From the NCBI RefSeq assembly GCF_900105995.1, contig NZ_LT629785.1, positions 3,162,001 to 3,226,000 of the forward strand: a DNA stretch of 64,000 bases. Reading direction: 5' to 3'. Every line of letters starts with the position of its first letter. Within the stretch, counting starts at the first letter, position 1. This DNA comes from Pseudomonas pohangensis (lineage in GTDB: Bacteria > Pseudomonadota > Gammaproteobacteria > Pseudomonadales > Pseudomonadaceae). The notes beneath the pieces are model-generated. The model searched no databases, had not been told where the DNA came from, and saw only the letters and a program-made list of their open reading frames with translations. The position numbers were made by a program, and so were the translations under genes. Shown in pieces: positions 1 to 9,307 of this stretch.

Positions 1-1026
1 GCTTTGTCATTCAGCGCTTTCAGTGCCAGCGCCGAAGAAACCCTCACCGTTGTCTCATGGGGCGGCGCCTATGGCGCAGCACAGAAGAAGCACATGATTG
101 ACCCGTTCCAGAAGGAAACCGGGGTCAAGGTGTTGTTCGAGGACTATTCCGGCGGCGTGGCTGAGATGAAAGCCCAGGTAGAGTCCGGCAATATCCAGTG
201 GGATGTGGTCGATCTGGAAGTGATCGATCTGGAGCGTGCCTGCTCCGAAGGCCTGCTGGAAACCATTCCGCACTCCATTCTTCCCGCCGGCGCAGATGGC
301 ACCCCGGCCGAGAAAGACTTCATTCCTGAAGCCCTGTCCAACGAGTGCGCTATCGGCAATATCGTCTGGTCGGTGGTGTATGCCTATAACAAAGACACCG
401 TTGGCAAAACCACACCAACCACTATCGGTGACTTCTTCGACACGGCCAAAATCCCCGGCAAGCGCGCCTTGCGCAAACGCCCACAGGTCAATATGGAGTG
501 GGCTCTGATGGCGGACGGTGTTCCCGCCGCCGATGTCTACAAAGTACTGGCCACCCCCGAAGGACAGCAGCGCGCCTTCGACAAACTGGACACGATCAAG
601 AACGACATCGTCTGGTTTGACTCCTGGTCACAAGCGCCACAACTGCTGAATGACGGCGGTGCGGTGCTGGTGCAATCGGCTAACGGTCGCTTCTACGATG
701 CCATCGTTCAGGAAGGCAAACCTTTCGTCATTGTCTGGTCCGGGCACGTCTATGACCTGGACGCCTGGGGCGTGCTGAAGGGTTCGCCGAAGAAAGATCT
801 GGCATTCAAGTTCATCGCCTACGCGACCCAGTCCAAGCCGCTGGCAGGCATGTCGGACGTGGCCTACGGCCCGACCCGCAAGTCCTCCACGCCGATGATG
901 GACCCTGCAGCCGCACCACACCTGCCGACTGCACACCTGGACACAGGCCTGCAGGCCGGTTCGGCGTTCTGGGCTGACTACGGCGAGTCGCTGGGCGAGA
1001 AATTCAACGAGTGGCTGCTCAAATAA
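1..1026 (+). CDS. Polyamine-type ABC transporter substrate-binding protein (5' end cut by window)
   Basis: Periplasmic solute-binding protein of a PotD-like ABC importer. The reading frame is open to the first base of the window. The first visible residues (ALSFSAFSASA) look like the end of a signal peptide cleaved before EETLTVVSWGG, so the true start lies upstream. About 341 residues are visible. The early motif VVSWGGAYGAAQ and the DVVDLE segment are typical of polyamine/putrescine binding proteins. It is followed by a hairpin and then two permease genes on the same strand; the ATPase gene of the system is not in the window and may lie upstream. Polyamine specificity is inferred from family resemblance only; other small cationic or amino-acid-like substrates are possible. 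Confidence 0.85.
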   Translation, partial: ALSFSAFSASAEETLTVVSWGGAYGAAQKKHMIDPFQKETGVKVLFEDYSGGVAEMKAQVESGNIQWDVVDLEVIDLERACSEGLLETIPHSILPAGADGTPAEKDFIPEALSNECAIGNIVWSVVYAYNKDTVGKTTPTTIGDFFDTAKIPGKRALRKRPQVNMEWALMADGVPAADVYKVLATPEGQQRAFDKLDTIKNDIVWFDSWSQAPQLLNDGGAVLVQSANGRFYDAIVQEGKPFVIVWSGHVYDLDAWGVLKGSPKKDLAFKFIAYATQSKPLAGMSDVAYGPTRKSSTPMMDPAAAPHLPTAHLDTGLQAGSAFWADYGESLGEKFNEWLLK

Positions 1027-1038
1027 CCCGCTGATTAC

Positions 1039-1091
1039 CCCTCCCCCTGCCGGGAGGGAAATTCAGGCACGGGCCGCTATCGGCTCGTGCC
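1039..1091 (+). terminator. Two tandem hairpins between binding protein and permease genes
   Basis: The first hairpin has a perfect 7-bp stem, CCCTCCC (1039-1045) with GGGAGGG (1052-1058). The second has an 11-bp stem with one G-U pair, 1066-1076 with 1081-1091, and a CTAT loop. Neither is followed by a T-run, so full termination is unlikely. Hairpins here commonly protect or attenuate the message so that the binding protein is made in excess over the permeases; that role is inferred. Confidence 0.6.
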
Positions 1092-1121
1092 TATCAGCCA
1101 CACACCAGCAGGAGTTGTCGC

Positions 1122-2354
1122 TTGTCAGCACTGACCAGCACTGAAGCCAGCCAGGCCGCCAGCGCCCAACGCAAAAAACGCATTCGCGCGTTTTTGTTTG
1201 TGGTGCCCCTTTTGGCGTTTATTCTGCTGACTTTCGTCGCGCCCATCGGCAGCATGCTGTGGCGCAGCGTAAGCCACCCGACGGTGGCCGAGCTGATTCC
1301 GCAAACCCTGGTCGAACTGCAGCGCTGGGACGGCAAAAGCACTCCCGATCAGCAAACCTTCGGCGTTTTCGCCATCGAATTACAGGCTTTAGCCAAGCAG
1401 CGCCTGTCCGGCAAGCTGGCTGAAGAGTTCAACCGTGCCTTCACCGGCATGTCCAGCGTGGTCAAATCCACGGCACGCAAAGTCAGCCGCCTCAGCCCCG
1501 AGGAACTGGACAGTCAGGGTGCAGACATCCTGCGTAACGCCAACCCCAAATGGAGTAACCCGGAACTGTGGTTTGCCATTCAGCGGGCCGGCAAGCCCTA
1601 CACCTATGACTACTATCTGACCGCCCTCGACCTGGAACTGCGCCCCGACCAGGGCATACAGGTGCGGGAAGAAACACAGATTTATCTCCAGCTGTATGGC
1701 AAGACCCTGAACATGGCGCTGGTGATTACCCTGCTCTGCGCCCTGCTCGGCTACCCGCTGGCCTATTACCTGTCCGGTCTGCCGAAAAACCGTGCCAACC
1801 TGTTGCTGGTACTGGTTCTTCTGCCGTTCTGGACCTCGTTGCTGGTGCGCACCACCGCCTGGATTGCCCTGTTGCAAACCAACGGAGTGATCAATTCGTT
1901 CCTTATCGGTGCCGGCGTGATCGACCAGCCGATCGAGATGCTCTACACCTCGTTCGCCACCATCATCGCCATGACCCACATCCTGCTGCCATTCATGATT
2001 CTGCCGCTGTACAGCGTGATGCGTGGCATCGACCCCAGCTACCTGCGCGCCGCCATGTCACTGGGCGCCAAGCCGCTGCCGGCCTTCGCGCGCATCTACT
2101 TTCCCATGACCCTGCCGGGACTGAGCGCCGGCGCGCTGCTGGTGTTCATCATTTCGGTCGGTTACTACATCACCCCGGCTCTGGTCGGCGGCACTGACGG
2201 ACAGATGATCAGCAATATCATCGCCTTCCATATGCAGCGCTCGAACAACTGGGAGTTGGCGGCGGCGCTGGGCTCCCTGTTGCTTGGTCTGATCCTGCTG
2301 CTCTACTGGCTGTACGACCGCTTTGTCGGCGCCAGCAATATCAAGCTGGGTTAG
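1122..2354 (+). CDS. ABC transporter permease (PotB-like, with large periplasmic insertion)
   Basis: Inner-membrane permease, 410 aa, that would form the translocation channel with the next gene product. The TTG start at 1122 is chosen because AGGAG at 1110-1114 sits 7 nt upstream and the sequence runs straight into a basic stretch and the first membrane helix (residues about 22-45). A long polar segment (about 55-180) separates helix 1 from the main transmembrane domain (about 185-405), which carries the permease EAA-type loop (YLRAAMSLGAKPLPAF). Typical PotB-type proteins are about 280-300 aa, so the extra 100 or more residues are a real insertion, probably periplasmic. It lies 7 nt before the next permease start. 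Confidence 0.88.
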   Translation: MSALTSTEASQAASAQRKKRIRAFLFVVPLLAFILLTFVAPIGSMLWRSVSHPTVAELIPQTLVELQRWDGKSTPDQQTFGVFAIELQALAKQRLSGKLAEEFNRAFTGMSSVVKSTARKVSRLSPEELDSQGADILRNANPKWSNPELWFAIQRAGKPYTYDYYLTALDLELRPDQGIQVREETQIYLQLYGKTLNMALVITLLCALLGYPLAYYLSGLPKNRANLLLVLVLLPFWTSLLVRTTAWIALLQTNGVINSFLIGAGVIDQPIEMLYTSFATIIAMTHILLPFMILPLYSVMRGIDPSYLRAAMSLGAKPLPAFARIYFPMTLPGLSAGALLVFIISVGYYITPALVGGTDGQMISNIIAFHMQRSNNWELAAALGSLLLGLILLLYWLYDRFVGASNIKLG

Positions 2355-2361
2355 GAGTGAT

Positions 2362-3225
2362 ATGCCCATGAGCCACATTCCCGCCCACTTCGGCTTCTGG
2401 CATCGCCTCGGTGCCCGCCTGTTGCAAACCAGCTCATGGCTGGTGCTGCTGTTCCTGATTTTGCCGATTCTGGTGATAGTCCCGCTGTCATTTAACGTCG
2501 AACCCTTCTTCAGCTTTACCGAGGGCATGCTGACCTTTCAGCCCGAGGCCTACTCCCTGCGCTGGTATATCGCCATTTTCAACGACCCGAAATGGATTCT
2601 GGCGATCCAGAACAGCTTCTTTATCGGCATCTGCGCCACCCTGATCGCCACCATCCTGGGTACCTGTGCCGCGGTCGGCCTGGCCCGTGATGACATGCCG
2701 GCCAGACGCCTGATTACCGCACTGCTGCTCTCGCCGATGATCGTGCCGTTGATCATCACCGCCGCCGGGATGTTCTTTTTCTACGCCGATCTGGGTCTGG
2801 CCGGCAGCTACCTGGGGGTAATTCTGGCCCACGCGGCGCTTGGCACGCCCTTCGTGATCATCACCGTCACCGCCACCCTCACCGGCTTCGACTATGCACT
2901 GGCCCGGGCAGCGCTCAACCTCGGCGCAAGGCCTCTGCAGGTATTCTTCGACATCATCATGCCGCTGATTCGTCCGGGGGTAATTTCCGGTGCCCTGTTC
3001 GCCTTCATCACTTCCTTTGACGAAGTGGTGGTAATCCTGTTCATGGCCGGCCCCCAGCAGCGCACTATCCCCCGGCAGATGTTCTCTGGCCTGCGCGAGC
3101 AGATAAACCCGAGCATTCTGGCCATCGCCACCTTCCTGATTCTGGTGTCGATTGCCCTGCTGGTGACTATCGAGCTGCTGCGCCGCCGTTCGGAGCGCAT
3201 GCGCGGTATTGAGCTGGCCGAATAG
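2362..3225 (+). CDS. ABC transporter permease (PotC-like)
   Basis: Second inner-membrane permease of the importer, 287 aa, with about six predicted helices and an EAA-type loop (ARAALNLGARPLQVF). The start at 2362 (MPMSHIP) follows AGGAG at 2353-2357, which overlaps the upstream stop codon; an ATG at 2368 is an equally possible start. The tight spacing argues for translational coupling with the upstream permease. The product probably pairs with it as a heterodimer energised by an ATPase encoded outside the window. Confidence 0.88.
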   Translation: MPMSHIPAHFGFWHRLGARLLQTSSWLVLLFLILPILVIVPLSFNVEPFFSFTEGMLTFQPEAYSLRWYIAIFNDPKWILAIQNSFFIGICATLIATILGTCAAVGLARDDMPARRLITALLLSPMIVPLIITAAGMFFFYADLGLAGSYLGVILAHAALGTPFVIITVTATLTGFDYALARAALNLGARPLQVFFDIIMPLIRPGVISGALFAFITSFDEVVVILFMAGPQQRTIPRQMFSGLREQINPSILAIATFLILVSIALLVTIELLRRRSERMRGIELAE

Positions 3226-3365
3226 CCCCGCGCTGAATCAACGGCGTATAACGGGTCATTTCTCGCGAAACTGCAGTGCCCCCGGTCAATTGCCGTTTGC
3301 CAGCGACGGCTCACGCCTTCAACATATACGCATATCCCTGATTAGCCCTTGCAGGACCATTCGCC

Positions 3366-5204
3366 ATGCCTGATTACCGTTCGAAAACCTCCACCTTTGG
3401 CCGCAACATGGCCGGTGCTCGTGCCCTGTGGCGCGCCACCGGGATGAAGGATGCAGATTTCCAGAAACCCATCATCGCCGTAGCCAACTCCTTCACCCAG
3501 TTCGTACCCGGTCACGTGCACCTCAAGGACATGGGCCAACTGGTCGCCCGCGAAATCGAACGTGCCGGCGGCGTAGCGAAAGAATTCAACACCATTGCCG
3601 TGGACGATGGCATCGCCATGGGTCACGACGGCATGCTCTATTCGCTGCCCAGCCGCGAAATCATCGCCGACTCCGTCGAATACATGGTTAACGCCCACTG
3701 TGCCGACGCGATTGTCTGCATCAGTAACTGCGACAAGATCACCCCCGGCATGCTGATGGCCGCCCTGCGCCTGAACATCCCGGTGGTGTTCGTTTCCGGC
3801 GGGCCGATGGAAGCCGGCAAAACCAAACTGGCCAGCCACGGCCTGGACCTGGTCGATGCCATGGTGATTGCCGCCGATGACTCGGCCTCCGACGAGAAAG
3901 TCGCCGAATACGAGCGCAGTGCCTGCCCGACCTGCGGCAGCTGCTCCGGCATGTTCACCGCCAACTCGATGAACTGCCTGATGGAAGCTCTCGGTCTGGC
4001 GCTGCCCGGCAACGGCTCGACCTTGGCCACCCACAGTGACCGCGAGCAGCTGTTCCTGCGCGCCGGCCGACTGATCGTCGAGCTGTGCCAGCGCTACTAC
4101 AAGGAAAATGACGACTCGGTGCTGCCGCGCAACATCGCCAACTTCAAGGCCTTTGAAAACGCCATGAGCCTGGACATCGCCATGGGTGGCTCGACCAATA
4201 CCATCCTGCACCTGCTGGCCGCAGCACAGGAGGCCGAACTGGACTTCAACCTGCGCGATATCGATCGCCTGTCACGCAAAGTCCCGCAGCTGTGCAAGGT
4301 GGCGCCGAATATCCAGAAGTACCATATGGAAGACGTGCACCGTGCCGGTGGCATCTTCAGCATCCTCGGCTCACTGGCGCGCGGTGGTTTGCTGCACAGC
4401 GACGCTGGCAGCGTGCACAGCCCGAGCATGGCCGCAGCCATCGCCCAGTGGGATATCACTCAAACCCGGGACGAAGCCGTCCATACTTTCTTCAAGGCCG
4501 GACCAGCCGGAATCCCGAGCCAGACGGCCTTCAGCCAGTCGACTCGCTGGGACAGCGTCGATGACGACCGTGAGCACGGCTGCATCCGCAGTGTCGAGCA
4601 CGCCTACTCGCAAGAAGGCGGCCTGGCCGTGCTCTACGGCAACATCGCCGAAGACGGCTGCGTGGTGAAAACCGCCGGCGTCGACGAGTCGATCCACGTA
4701 TTCGAAGGCTCGGCGAAAATTTACGAAAGCCAGGACAGCGCCGTGCGCGGCATTCTTGCCGATGAAGTGAAAGAAGGCGACATTGTCATCATCCGCTACG
4801 AAGGCCCGAAAGGCGGCCCCGGCATGCAGGAAATGCTCTACCCCACCAGCTACCTGAAGTCCAAAGGCCTGGGCAAAGCCTGCGCCCTGCTTACCGACGG
4901 CCGCTTCTCCGGCGGCACCTCGGGCCTGTCCATCGGCCACGCCTCGCCGGAAGCCGCTGCCGGCGGAGCCATCGGTCTGGTACAGGAAGGCGACAAGATA
5001 CTGATCGATATCCACAACCGCAGCATCAACCTGCTGGTGTCCGCCGAAGAGCTGGCCACCCGTCGCGCCGCCCAGGACGCAAAAGGCTGGAAGCCGGTTG
5101 AGCAGCGCCCGCGCAAAGTCAGCACCGCCCTCAAGGCCTACGCCCTGCTGGCCACCAGCGCCGACAAGGGTGCCGTACGCAATAAGGCACTCCTGGACGG
5201 CTAA
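3366..5204 (+). CDS. ilvD: Dihydroxy-acid dehydratase
   Basis: Cytoplasmic Fe-S enzyme that dehydrates 2,3-dihydroxy-isovalerate and 2,3-dihydroxy-3-methylvalerate to the 2-oxo acids of valine and isoleucine biosynthesis. At 612 aa it is very close in length and sequence to E. coli IlvD (616 aa). Conserved landmarks include CDKITPGM with Cys122, the Cys-rich ACPTCGSCSGMF (Cys187/190/193), GGSTNT and the C-terminal GRFSGGTSG. It stands alone, with about 140 nt of non-coding sequence before it and no other ilv gene nearby, as in other pseudomonads. I saw no leader peptide or attenuator upstream. Confidence 0.97.
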   Translation: MPDYRSKTSTFGRNMAGARALWRATGMKDADFQKPIIAVANSFTQFVPGHVHLKDMGQLVAREIERAGGVAKEFNTIAVDDGIAMGHDGMLYSLPSREIIADSVEYMVNAHCADAIVCISNCDKITPGMLMAALRLNIPVVFVSGGPMEAGKTKLASHGLDLVDAMVIAADDSASDEKVAEYERSACPTCGSCSGMFTANSMNCLMEALGLALPGNGSTLATHSDREQLFLRAGRLIVELCQRYYKENDDSVLPRNIANFKAFENAMSLDIAMGGSTNTILHLLAAAQEAELDFNLRDIDRLSRKVPQLCKVAPNIQKYHMEDVHRAGGIFSILGSLARGGLLHSDAGSVHSPSMAAAIAQWDITQTRDEAVHTFFKAGPAGIPSQTAFSQSTRWDSVDDDREHGCIRSVEHAYSQEGGLAVLYGNIAEDGCVVKTAGVDESIHVFEGSAKIYESQDSAVRGILADEVKEGDIVIIRYEGPKGGPGMQEMLYPTSYLKSKGLGKACALLTDGRFSGGTSGLSIGHASPEAAAGGAIGLVQEGDKILIDIHNRSINLLVSAEELATRRAAQDAKGWKPVEQRPRKVSTALKAYALLATSADKGAVRNKALLDG

Positions 5205-5298
5205 GGCCACAAGGACAGGATGAAGTTTCCCGGGCTCGAATTCGCACAGGGCAAAAACCTTGCGGAGAGTCCGCGCAAAGCTCAAGTAGAGGAAAAGC

Positions 5299-5994
5299 AT
5301 GCAAGCTGACGTGAAAGCACTGTTGAAACTGCCGCGTGAAGAGGCCTTCAGGCAATGGCTCGGCCTGGCCGGCGAGTGGGTAGAGGAGCCCAATATCCGC
5401 CGTGGCGGAGAGAGCGGCGTGAAACGGGTGATGACCACCGAAGGCAAAATGCTCTACCGCAAACAGCAGGTCGGCCACATTTACCGCCCCTGGCACCATC
5501 CTTTCGGCTATCCGACGGCCATGCGCGAACAACAAGTGCTGCTCGCTTGCGCAGACCTGCATGTCACGGTTCCCGTTCTGGTTTACGCCGATTGCCGCAA
5601 AGTCGGCGGCGTCTGGCATGCGTTGCTGGTAACCGAGGCGCTCGATGGTTTCAGCAGTCTGGAAGACTGCTACGCACGCGGTGATGAGCAACGCTGGGGG
5701 GAGGATCTGCATCTGCGCATCCTGCACGAAGTCGGCTGCACGCTGGCACGCTTCAACAAGGGCCGCTTCGAGCACGGATGCCTGCGCATGAAGCATGTCT
5801 TTGTGCGGGTAGGCGAGAAAATCGAAGTGGCACTGATCGATCTGGAGAAAAGCCGCAAGAGTTTCAGCGCAGTGCGCGCCGCCCGTCATGACATAGGCCA
5901 GATGAAACGCCACTGCGACTGGAATACCGCCCAGTGGCAGTCCTTCCTCAGTGGCTTCGAAGAGACTTTCGGCGCTGACTACAAAAAAATCTGA
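5299..5994 (+). CDS. inaA: InaA/WaaP-family lipopolysaccharide kinase-like protein
   Basis: A 231-aa protein with a kinase-like fold of the InaA/Kdo-heptose kinase group, preceded by a good ribosome site (GAGG at 5289-5292). Visible features are the Lys in LYRKQQVG, the segment EHGCLRMKHVF at the catalytic-loop position, and VALIDLEKSRK at the metal-binding position. In true WaaP kinases the loop reads HRD; here the Asp position is Cys, while the IDLEK Asp is kept. The family is linked to envelope stress and weak acids in pseudomonads, but its substrate is not established. It lies 94 nt after ilvD. Catalytic activity cannot be assumed. Confidence 0.75.
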   Translation: MQADVKALLKLPREEAFRQWLGLAGEWVEEPNIRRGGESGVKRVMTTEGKMLYRKQQVGHIYRPWHHPFGYPTAMREQQVLLACADLHVTVPVLVYADCRKVGGVWHALLVTEALDGFSSLEDCYARGDEQRWGEDLHLRILHEVGCTLARFNKGRFEHGCLRMKHVFVRVGEKIEVALIDLEKSRKSFSAVRAARHDIGQMKRHCDWNTAQWQSFLSGFEETFGADYKKI

Positions 5995-6037
5995 GACGGC
6001 TCACACCTGCACCTTTGCCCCCCCGCAGCAGACCGGC

Positions 6038-6060
6038 AACGCTTCGAAGCTGGAAGCGTT
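6038..6060. repeat. Perfect inverted repeat upstream of fbp
   Basis: AACGCTTC (6038-6045) and GAAGCGTT (6053-6060) form perfect 8-bp arms around a 7-nt spacer, about 50 nt before fbp and 40 nt after inaA. No T-run follows, so it could be a weak terminator of inaA or an operator for fbp. I cannot choose between these from sequence alone. Confidence 0.45.
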
Positions 6061-6112
6061 AACTGGCGTAACGGGTTAAACTGCCTCACTGTTTTCTTCT
6101 CCGGAGCTCCCC

Positions 6113-7120
6113 ATGTCCCGCGTCACCCTGAGTCGCTATCTGATCGAGCAGACCCGCAGCCATAACACCCCGGCCGATCTGCGCTTCCTTATCGAAGTGG
6201 TTGCGCGCGCCTGCAAGGCTATCAGCTATACCGTCTCCAAGGGGGCTCTGGGTGGTGTTCTTGGCAGCATGGGCACCGAGAATGTACAGGGTGAGGTGCA
6301 GAAGAAACTGGACGTGCTGTCCAATGAAATCCTGCTGGAAGCCAATGAATGGGGAGGCCACCTGGCCGGGATGGCCTCGGAGGAAATGGACAATGCCTAC
6401 CAGATTCCCGGGCAGTACCCCAAAGGTGCCTACCTGCTGGTCTTCGACCCACTGGACGGCTCCAGCAACATTGATGTCAACGTTTCGGTAGGAACCATTT
6501 TCTCGGTACTGCGCTGCCCCGACAGCAACGGTTGTACCGGGGATCTGGGCGACGACGCCTTTCTGCAGGCCGGCACCGAGCAGGTTGCCGCCGGCTATGC
6601 CATCTACGGCCCGCAGACCATGCTGATGCTGACCCTCGGCAACGGTGTGAAAGGCTTCACGCTGGATCGGGAGATGGGCTCGTTCGTGCTGACCCATGAC
6701 CATATCCAGGTGCCTGAAAGCACCGCCGAATTCGCCATCAACATGTCCAATCAGCGTCACTGGGAAGCCCCGGTGAAGCGCTATGTGGACGAACTGCTGG
6801 CAGGCAAAACCGGCCCTCTGGGCAAGAACTACAACATGCGCTGGATTGCCGCCATGGTGGCCGATGTCCACCGCATCCTGACCCGCGGCGGCGTCTTCAT
6901 GTATCCGCGGGATGATCGTGAAGCCGACAAACCGGGCAAACTGCGCCTGATGTACGAAGCCAACCCGATGTCGTTCATCATCGAACAGGCCGGTGGCATG
7001 TCAACCAACGGCTATCAGCGCATCCTCGACATCAAACCCACCTCGCTGCACCAGCGTGTAGCCGTATTTCTCGGCTCCAGAGAAGAAGTCGAACGCATCA
7101 CTGGCTACCATCAGGCCTGA
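6113..7120 (+). CDS. fbp: Fructose-1,6-bisphosphatase, class 1
   Basis: Gluconeogenic enzyme that hydrolyses fructose-1,6-bisphosphate to fructose-6-phosphate. 335 aa, the usual class 1 length. The metal/phosphate motif DPLDGSSNIDVNVSVGTIFS and the C-terminal segment LRLMYEANPMSFIIEQAGG are intact. GGAG lies 6-9 nt before the ATG. It stands apart from the tkt-epd-pgk-fba genes at 37559-43399, with which it cooperates metabolically; pseudomonads run this part of metabolism mainly in the gluconeogenic direction. Confidence 0.96.
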   Translation: MSRVTLSRYLIEQTRSHNTPADLRFLIEVVARACKAISYTVSKGALGGVLGSMGTENVQGEVQKKLDVLSNEILLEANEWGGHLAGMASEEMDNAYQIPGQYPKGAYLLVFDPLDGSSNIDVNVSVGTIFSVLRCPDSNGCTGDLGDDAFLQAGTEQVAAGYAIYGPQTMLMLTLGNGVKGFTLDREMGSFVLTHDHIQVPESTAEFAINMSNQRHWEAPVKRYVDELLAGKTGPLGKNYNMRWIAAMVADVHRILTRGGVFMYPRDDREADKPGKLRLMYEANPMSFIIEQAGGMSTNGYQRILDIKPTSLHQRVAVFLGSREEVERITGYHQA

Positions 7121-7190
7121 GTCCAGGAAGACTGTCCGCTCATTGGCGCGCGCCAACCGGCCTGCGCAAGCATCCAAGCAGGAGTTTGTT

Positions 7191-7445
7191 ATGGTTAAGC
7201 GTTCAATGATTGTTATATGCGCCTTGATGACACTGGCTGCCTGCAGCAAGGTCAATCAGGAAAATTACGCCAAGCTTTCCGCCGGCATGAGCAAGGCAGA
7301 AGTGGAAAACCTGCTTGGCAGCCCTGCCGACTGTTCCGGAGCGGTCGGCCTCACCAGCTGCACCTGGGGCAACGAAAAAACCGGCATCAGCGTGCAGTTT
7401 GCCGCTGACAAAGTGGTGATTTTTTCGGGCAACGGGCTGAAGTAA
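7191..7445 (+). CDS. Small BamE/SmpA-like lipoprotein
   Basis: 84-aa predicted outer-membrane lipoprotein. The start at 7191 has AGGAG about 6 nt upstream and leads straight into a signal peptide with lipobox LAAC, cleaved before the Cys of CSKVNQ. The mature part has the SmpA/BamE-like motif YAKLSAGMSKAEVENLLGSP followed by two further Cys residues, which could form a disulfide. Its role is unknown. It is not the main BamE itself, which is longer and lies elsewhere in pseudomonads. It sits 70 nt downstream of fbp and is convergent with the exporter permease. Confidence 0.75.
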   Translation: MVKRSMIVICALMTLAACSKVNQENYAKLSAGMSKAEVENLLGSPADCSGAVGLTSCTWGNEKTGISVQFAADKVVIFSGNGLK

Positions 7446-7477
7446 GCCGTACACACGTCAGACCCCACTCCCTTGTT

Positions 7478-8239
7478 TCAGTGCCGGATGCGGTATCCCG
7501 TGCGGAATATCCACCAGACGCCAGCCAGGCACAGCAGCAGAAAGCCCAGGGTCATGCCCAGGCTGATACCCACATCAACATCGGCAACACCGTAAAAGCT
7601 CCAGCGGAAACCGCTAATCAGGTACACCACCGGATTGAGCAGAGTTATCTTCTGCCAGAGCGGCGGCAGCATGTCGATCGAGTAGAAACTGCCGCCGAGA
7701 AACGCCAGCGGCGTGACGATCAGCGCCGGGACTATCTGCAATTTTTCCCAGCCATCGGCCCAGATACCGATGATGAAGCCGAACAGGCTGAAGGTAATCG
7801 CCGTCAACAGCAGGAACGTCAGCATCCACAGCGGATGCACTATCTCGAAACTGACGAACAGGCGTGCCGTGAGCAGAATGATCAGGCCGAGAATCACCGA
7901 CTTGGTTGCTGCCGCACCAACATAACCGATGACAATTTCCATGTAGGACACCGGCGCCGACAGCAGCTCGTAGATGGTGCCCGAATACTTCGGCATATAG
8001 ATGCCGAAAGCGGCATTGGAAATGCTCTCGGTCAGCAGTGCCAGCATGATCAGCCCCGGCACGATGAAGGCCGCGTAACTGACGCCCTGAATCTGCACGA
8101 TGCTGGAGCCGATGGCCGAGCCGAACACCACGAAGTACAACGAGGTGGAAATCACCGGCGTGGCGATGCTCTGCATCAACGTACGCCAGGTGCGTGCCAG
8201 CTCGAACAGATAGATGGCGCGAATCGCATACAAATTCAT
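7478..8239 (-). CDS. yadH: ABC-2 type exporter permease (YadH-like)
   Basis: Inner-membrane permease of 253 aa with six predicted helices and the ABC-2 signature region (YLISGFRWSFYG). Length and character match E. coli YadH (256 aa). Its ATG overlaps the TGA of the upstream ATPase gene (TGATG), so the two are co-translated. The pair forms an ABC-2 exporter whose substrate is unknown; relatives carry polysaccharides, lipids or drugs. Confidence 0.9.
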   Translation of the reverse strand: MNLYAIRAIYLFELARTWRTLMQSIATPVISTSLYFVVFGSAIGSSIVQIQGVSYAAFIVPGLIMLALLTESISNAAFGIYMPKYSGTIYELLSAPVSYMEIVIGYVGAAATKSVILGLIILLTARLFVSFEIVHPLWMLTFLLLTAITFSLFGFIIGIWADGWEKLQIVPALIVTPLAFLGGSFYSIDMLPPLWQKITLLNPVVYLISGFRWSFYGVADVDVGISLGMTLGFLLLCLAGVWWIFRTGYRIRH

Positions 8240-9162
8240 CAGCGCGCCCTCAGCAAGTTGACGAAAATTTCTTCCAGCGAACTCTGGCTGGAGTGCAGGT
8301 CCCTGAAGTCGATGCCATGCGCTGCCAATGCCTTGAGCAATTCGGCAATCCCGCTCTGCTCGTTCTGGATGTCGAAGGTAAAAATCAGTTCGTGACCGTC
8401 TGCACCCAGTTCGAGGGCATAGCTCGCCAGGGCCGGCGGCAACTCCGGCAGTGCCTCCTTGAGCTGGATGGTCAGCTGCTTCTTGCCCAGCTGGCGCATC
8501 AAGCGGGCCTTTTCCTCGACAAGAATCAGCCGGCCTCCAGAAATGATGCCGATACGATCGGCCATCTGTTCGGCTTCCTCGATGTAATGCGTGGTCAGAA
8601 TGATGGTTACCCCGCGCTCACGCAGGTTACGCACCATAGCCCACATATCACGTCGCAACTCGACATCGACGCCGGCAGTCGGCTCATCGAGGAAGAGGAT
8701 GGCGGGTTCATGGGACAGCGCCTTGGCAATCATCACCCGCCGCTTCATGCCGCCGGAAAGCTCGAAAATCTTGGCGTCCTTCTTCTCCCACAGGGACAGA
8801 TCTTTCAACAACTGCTCAAGGTAGGCCGGATTCGCCGGCTTACCGAACAGCCCGCGACTGAAGCGCACGGTGGCCCAAACGGTTTCGAAGACATCGTTAA
8901 CCAGTTCCTGCGGCACCAGACCGATCTGTGAGCGCGCGCCACGGTAGTCCTCGAGGATATCCTTGCCAGCCACCTTCACCGAGCCCGTGCCGGGGTTGAC
9001 GATGCCGCAGATAATGCTGATCAGCGTGGTCTTGCCGGCACCATTAGGTCCGAGCAGGGCAAATATTTCACCCTGGCAAATCTGCAGATTGATGTCCTGC
9101 AATGCCTTGTGCCCGGAGGCATAAGTCTTGTTCAGCCGTTCGACCGAAATAACCGATTGCAC
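8239..9162 (-). CDS. yadG: ABC exporter ATP-binding protein (YadG-like)
   Basis: Cytoplasmic ATPase of 307 aa (YadG is 308 aa). Walker A is GPNGAGKTT, the ABC signature is LSGGMKRR, Walker B is ILFLDEPTAGVD and the switch His is in TTHYIEEAE. The last 80 residues form a C-terminal regulatory extension. It is the first gene of a two-gene operon with the YadH-like permease. Substrate unknown. Confidence 0.92.
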   Translation of the reverse strand: MQSVISVERLNKTYASGHKALQDINLQICQGEIFALLGPNGAGKTTLISIICGIVNPGTGSVKVAGKDILEDYRGARSQIGLVPQELVNDVFETVWATVRFSRGLFGKPANPAYLEQLLKDLSLWEKKDAKIFELSGGMKRRVMIAKALSHEPAILFLDEPTAGVDVELRRDMWAMVRNLRERGVTIILTTHYIEEAEQMADRIGIISGGRLILVEEKARLMRQLGKKQLTIQLKEALPELPPALASYALELGADGHELIFTFDIQNEQSGIAELLKALAAHGIDFRDLHSSQSSLEEIFVNLLRAR

Positions 9163-9307
9163 ACTGCTTACCTACGCTGTTGACGGCTGGCCAGTGTAAG
9201 AAATTTACCGATTGGAAAGTGTTCATGGGCGATATAAATTTTCATTGCCCGTTTGCCCGCGAAAACACGCAGCCGGCAGCAGGCTTAACCATCATATTTC
9301 TCGATAT

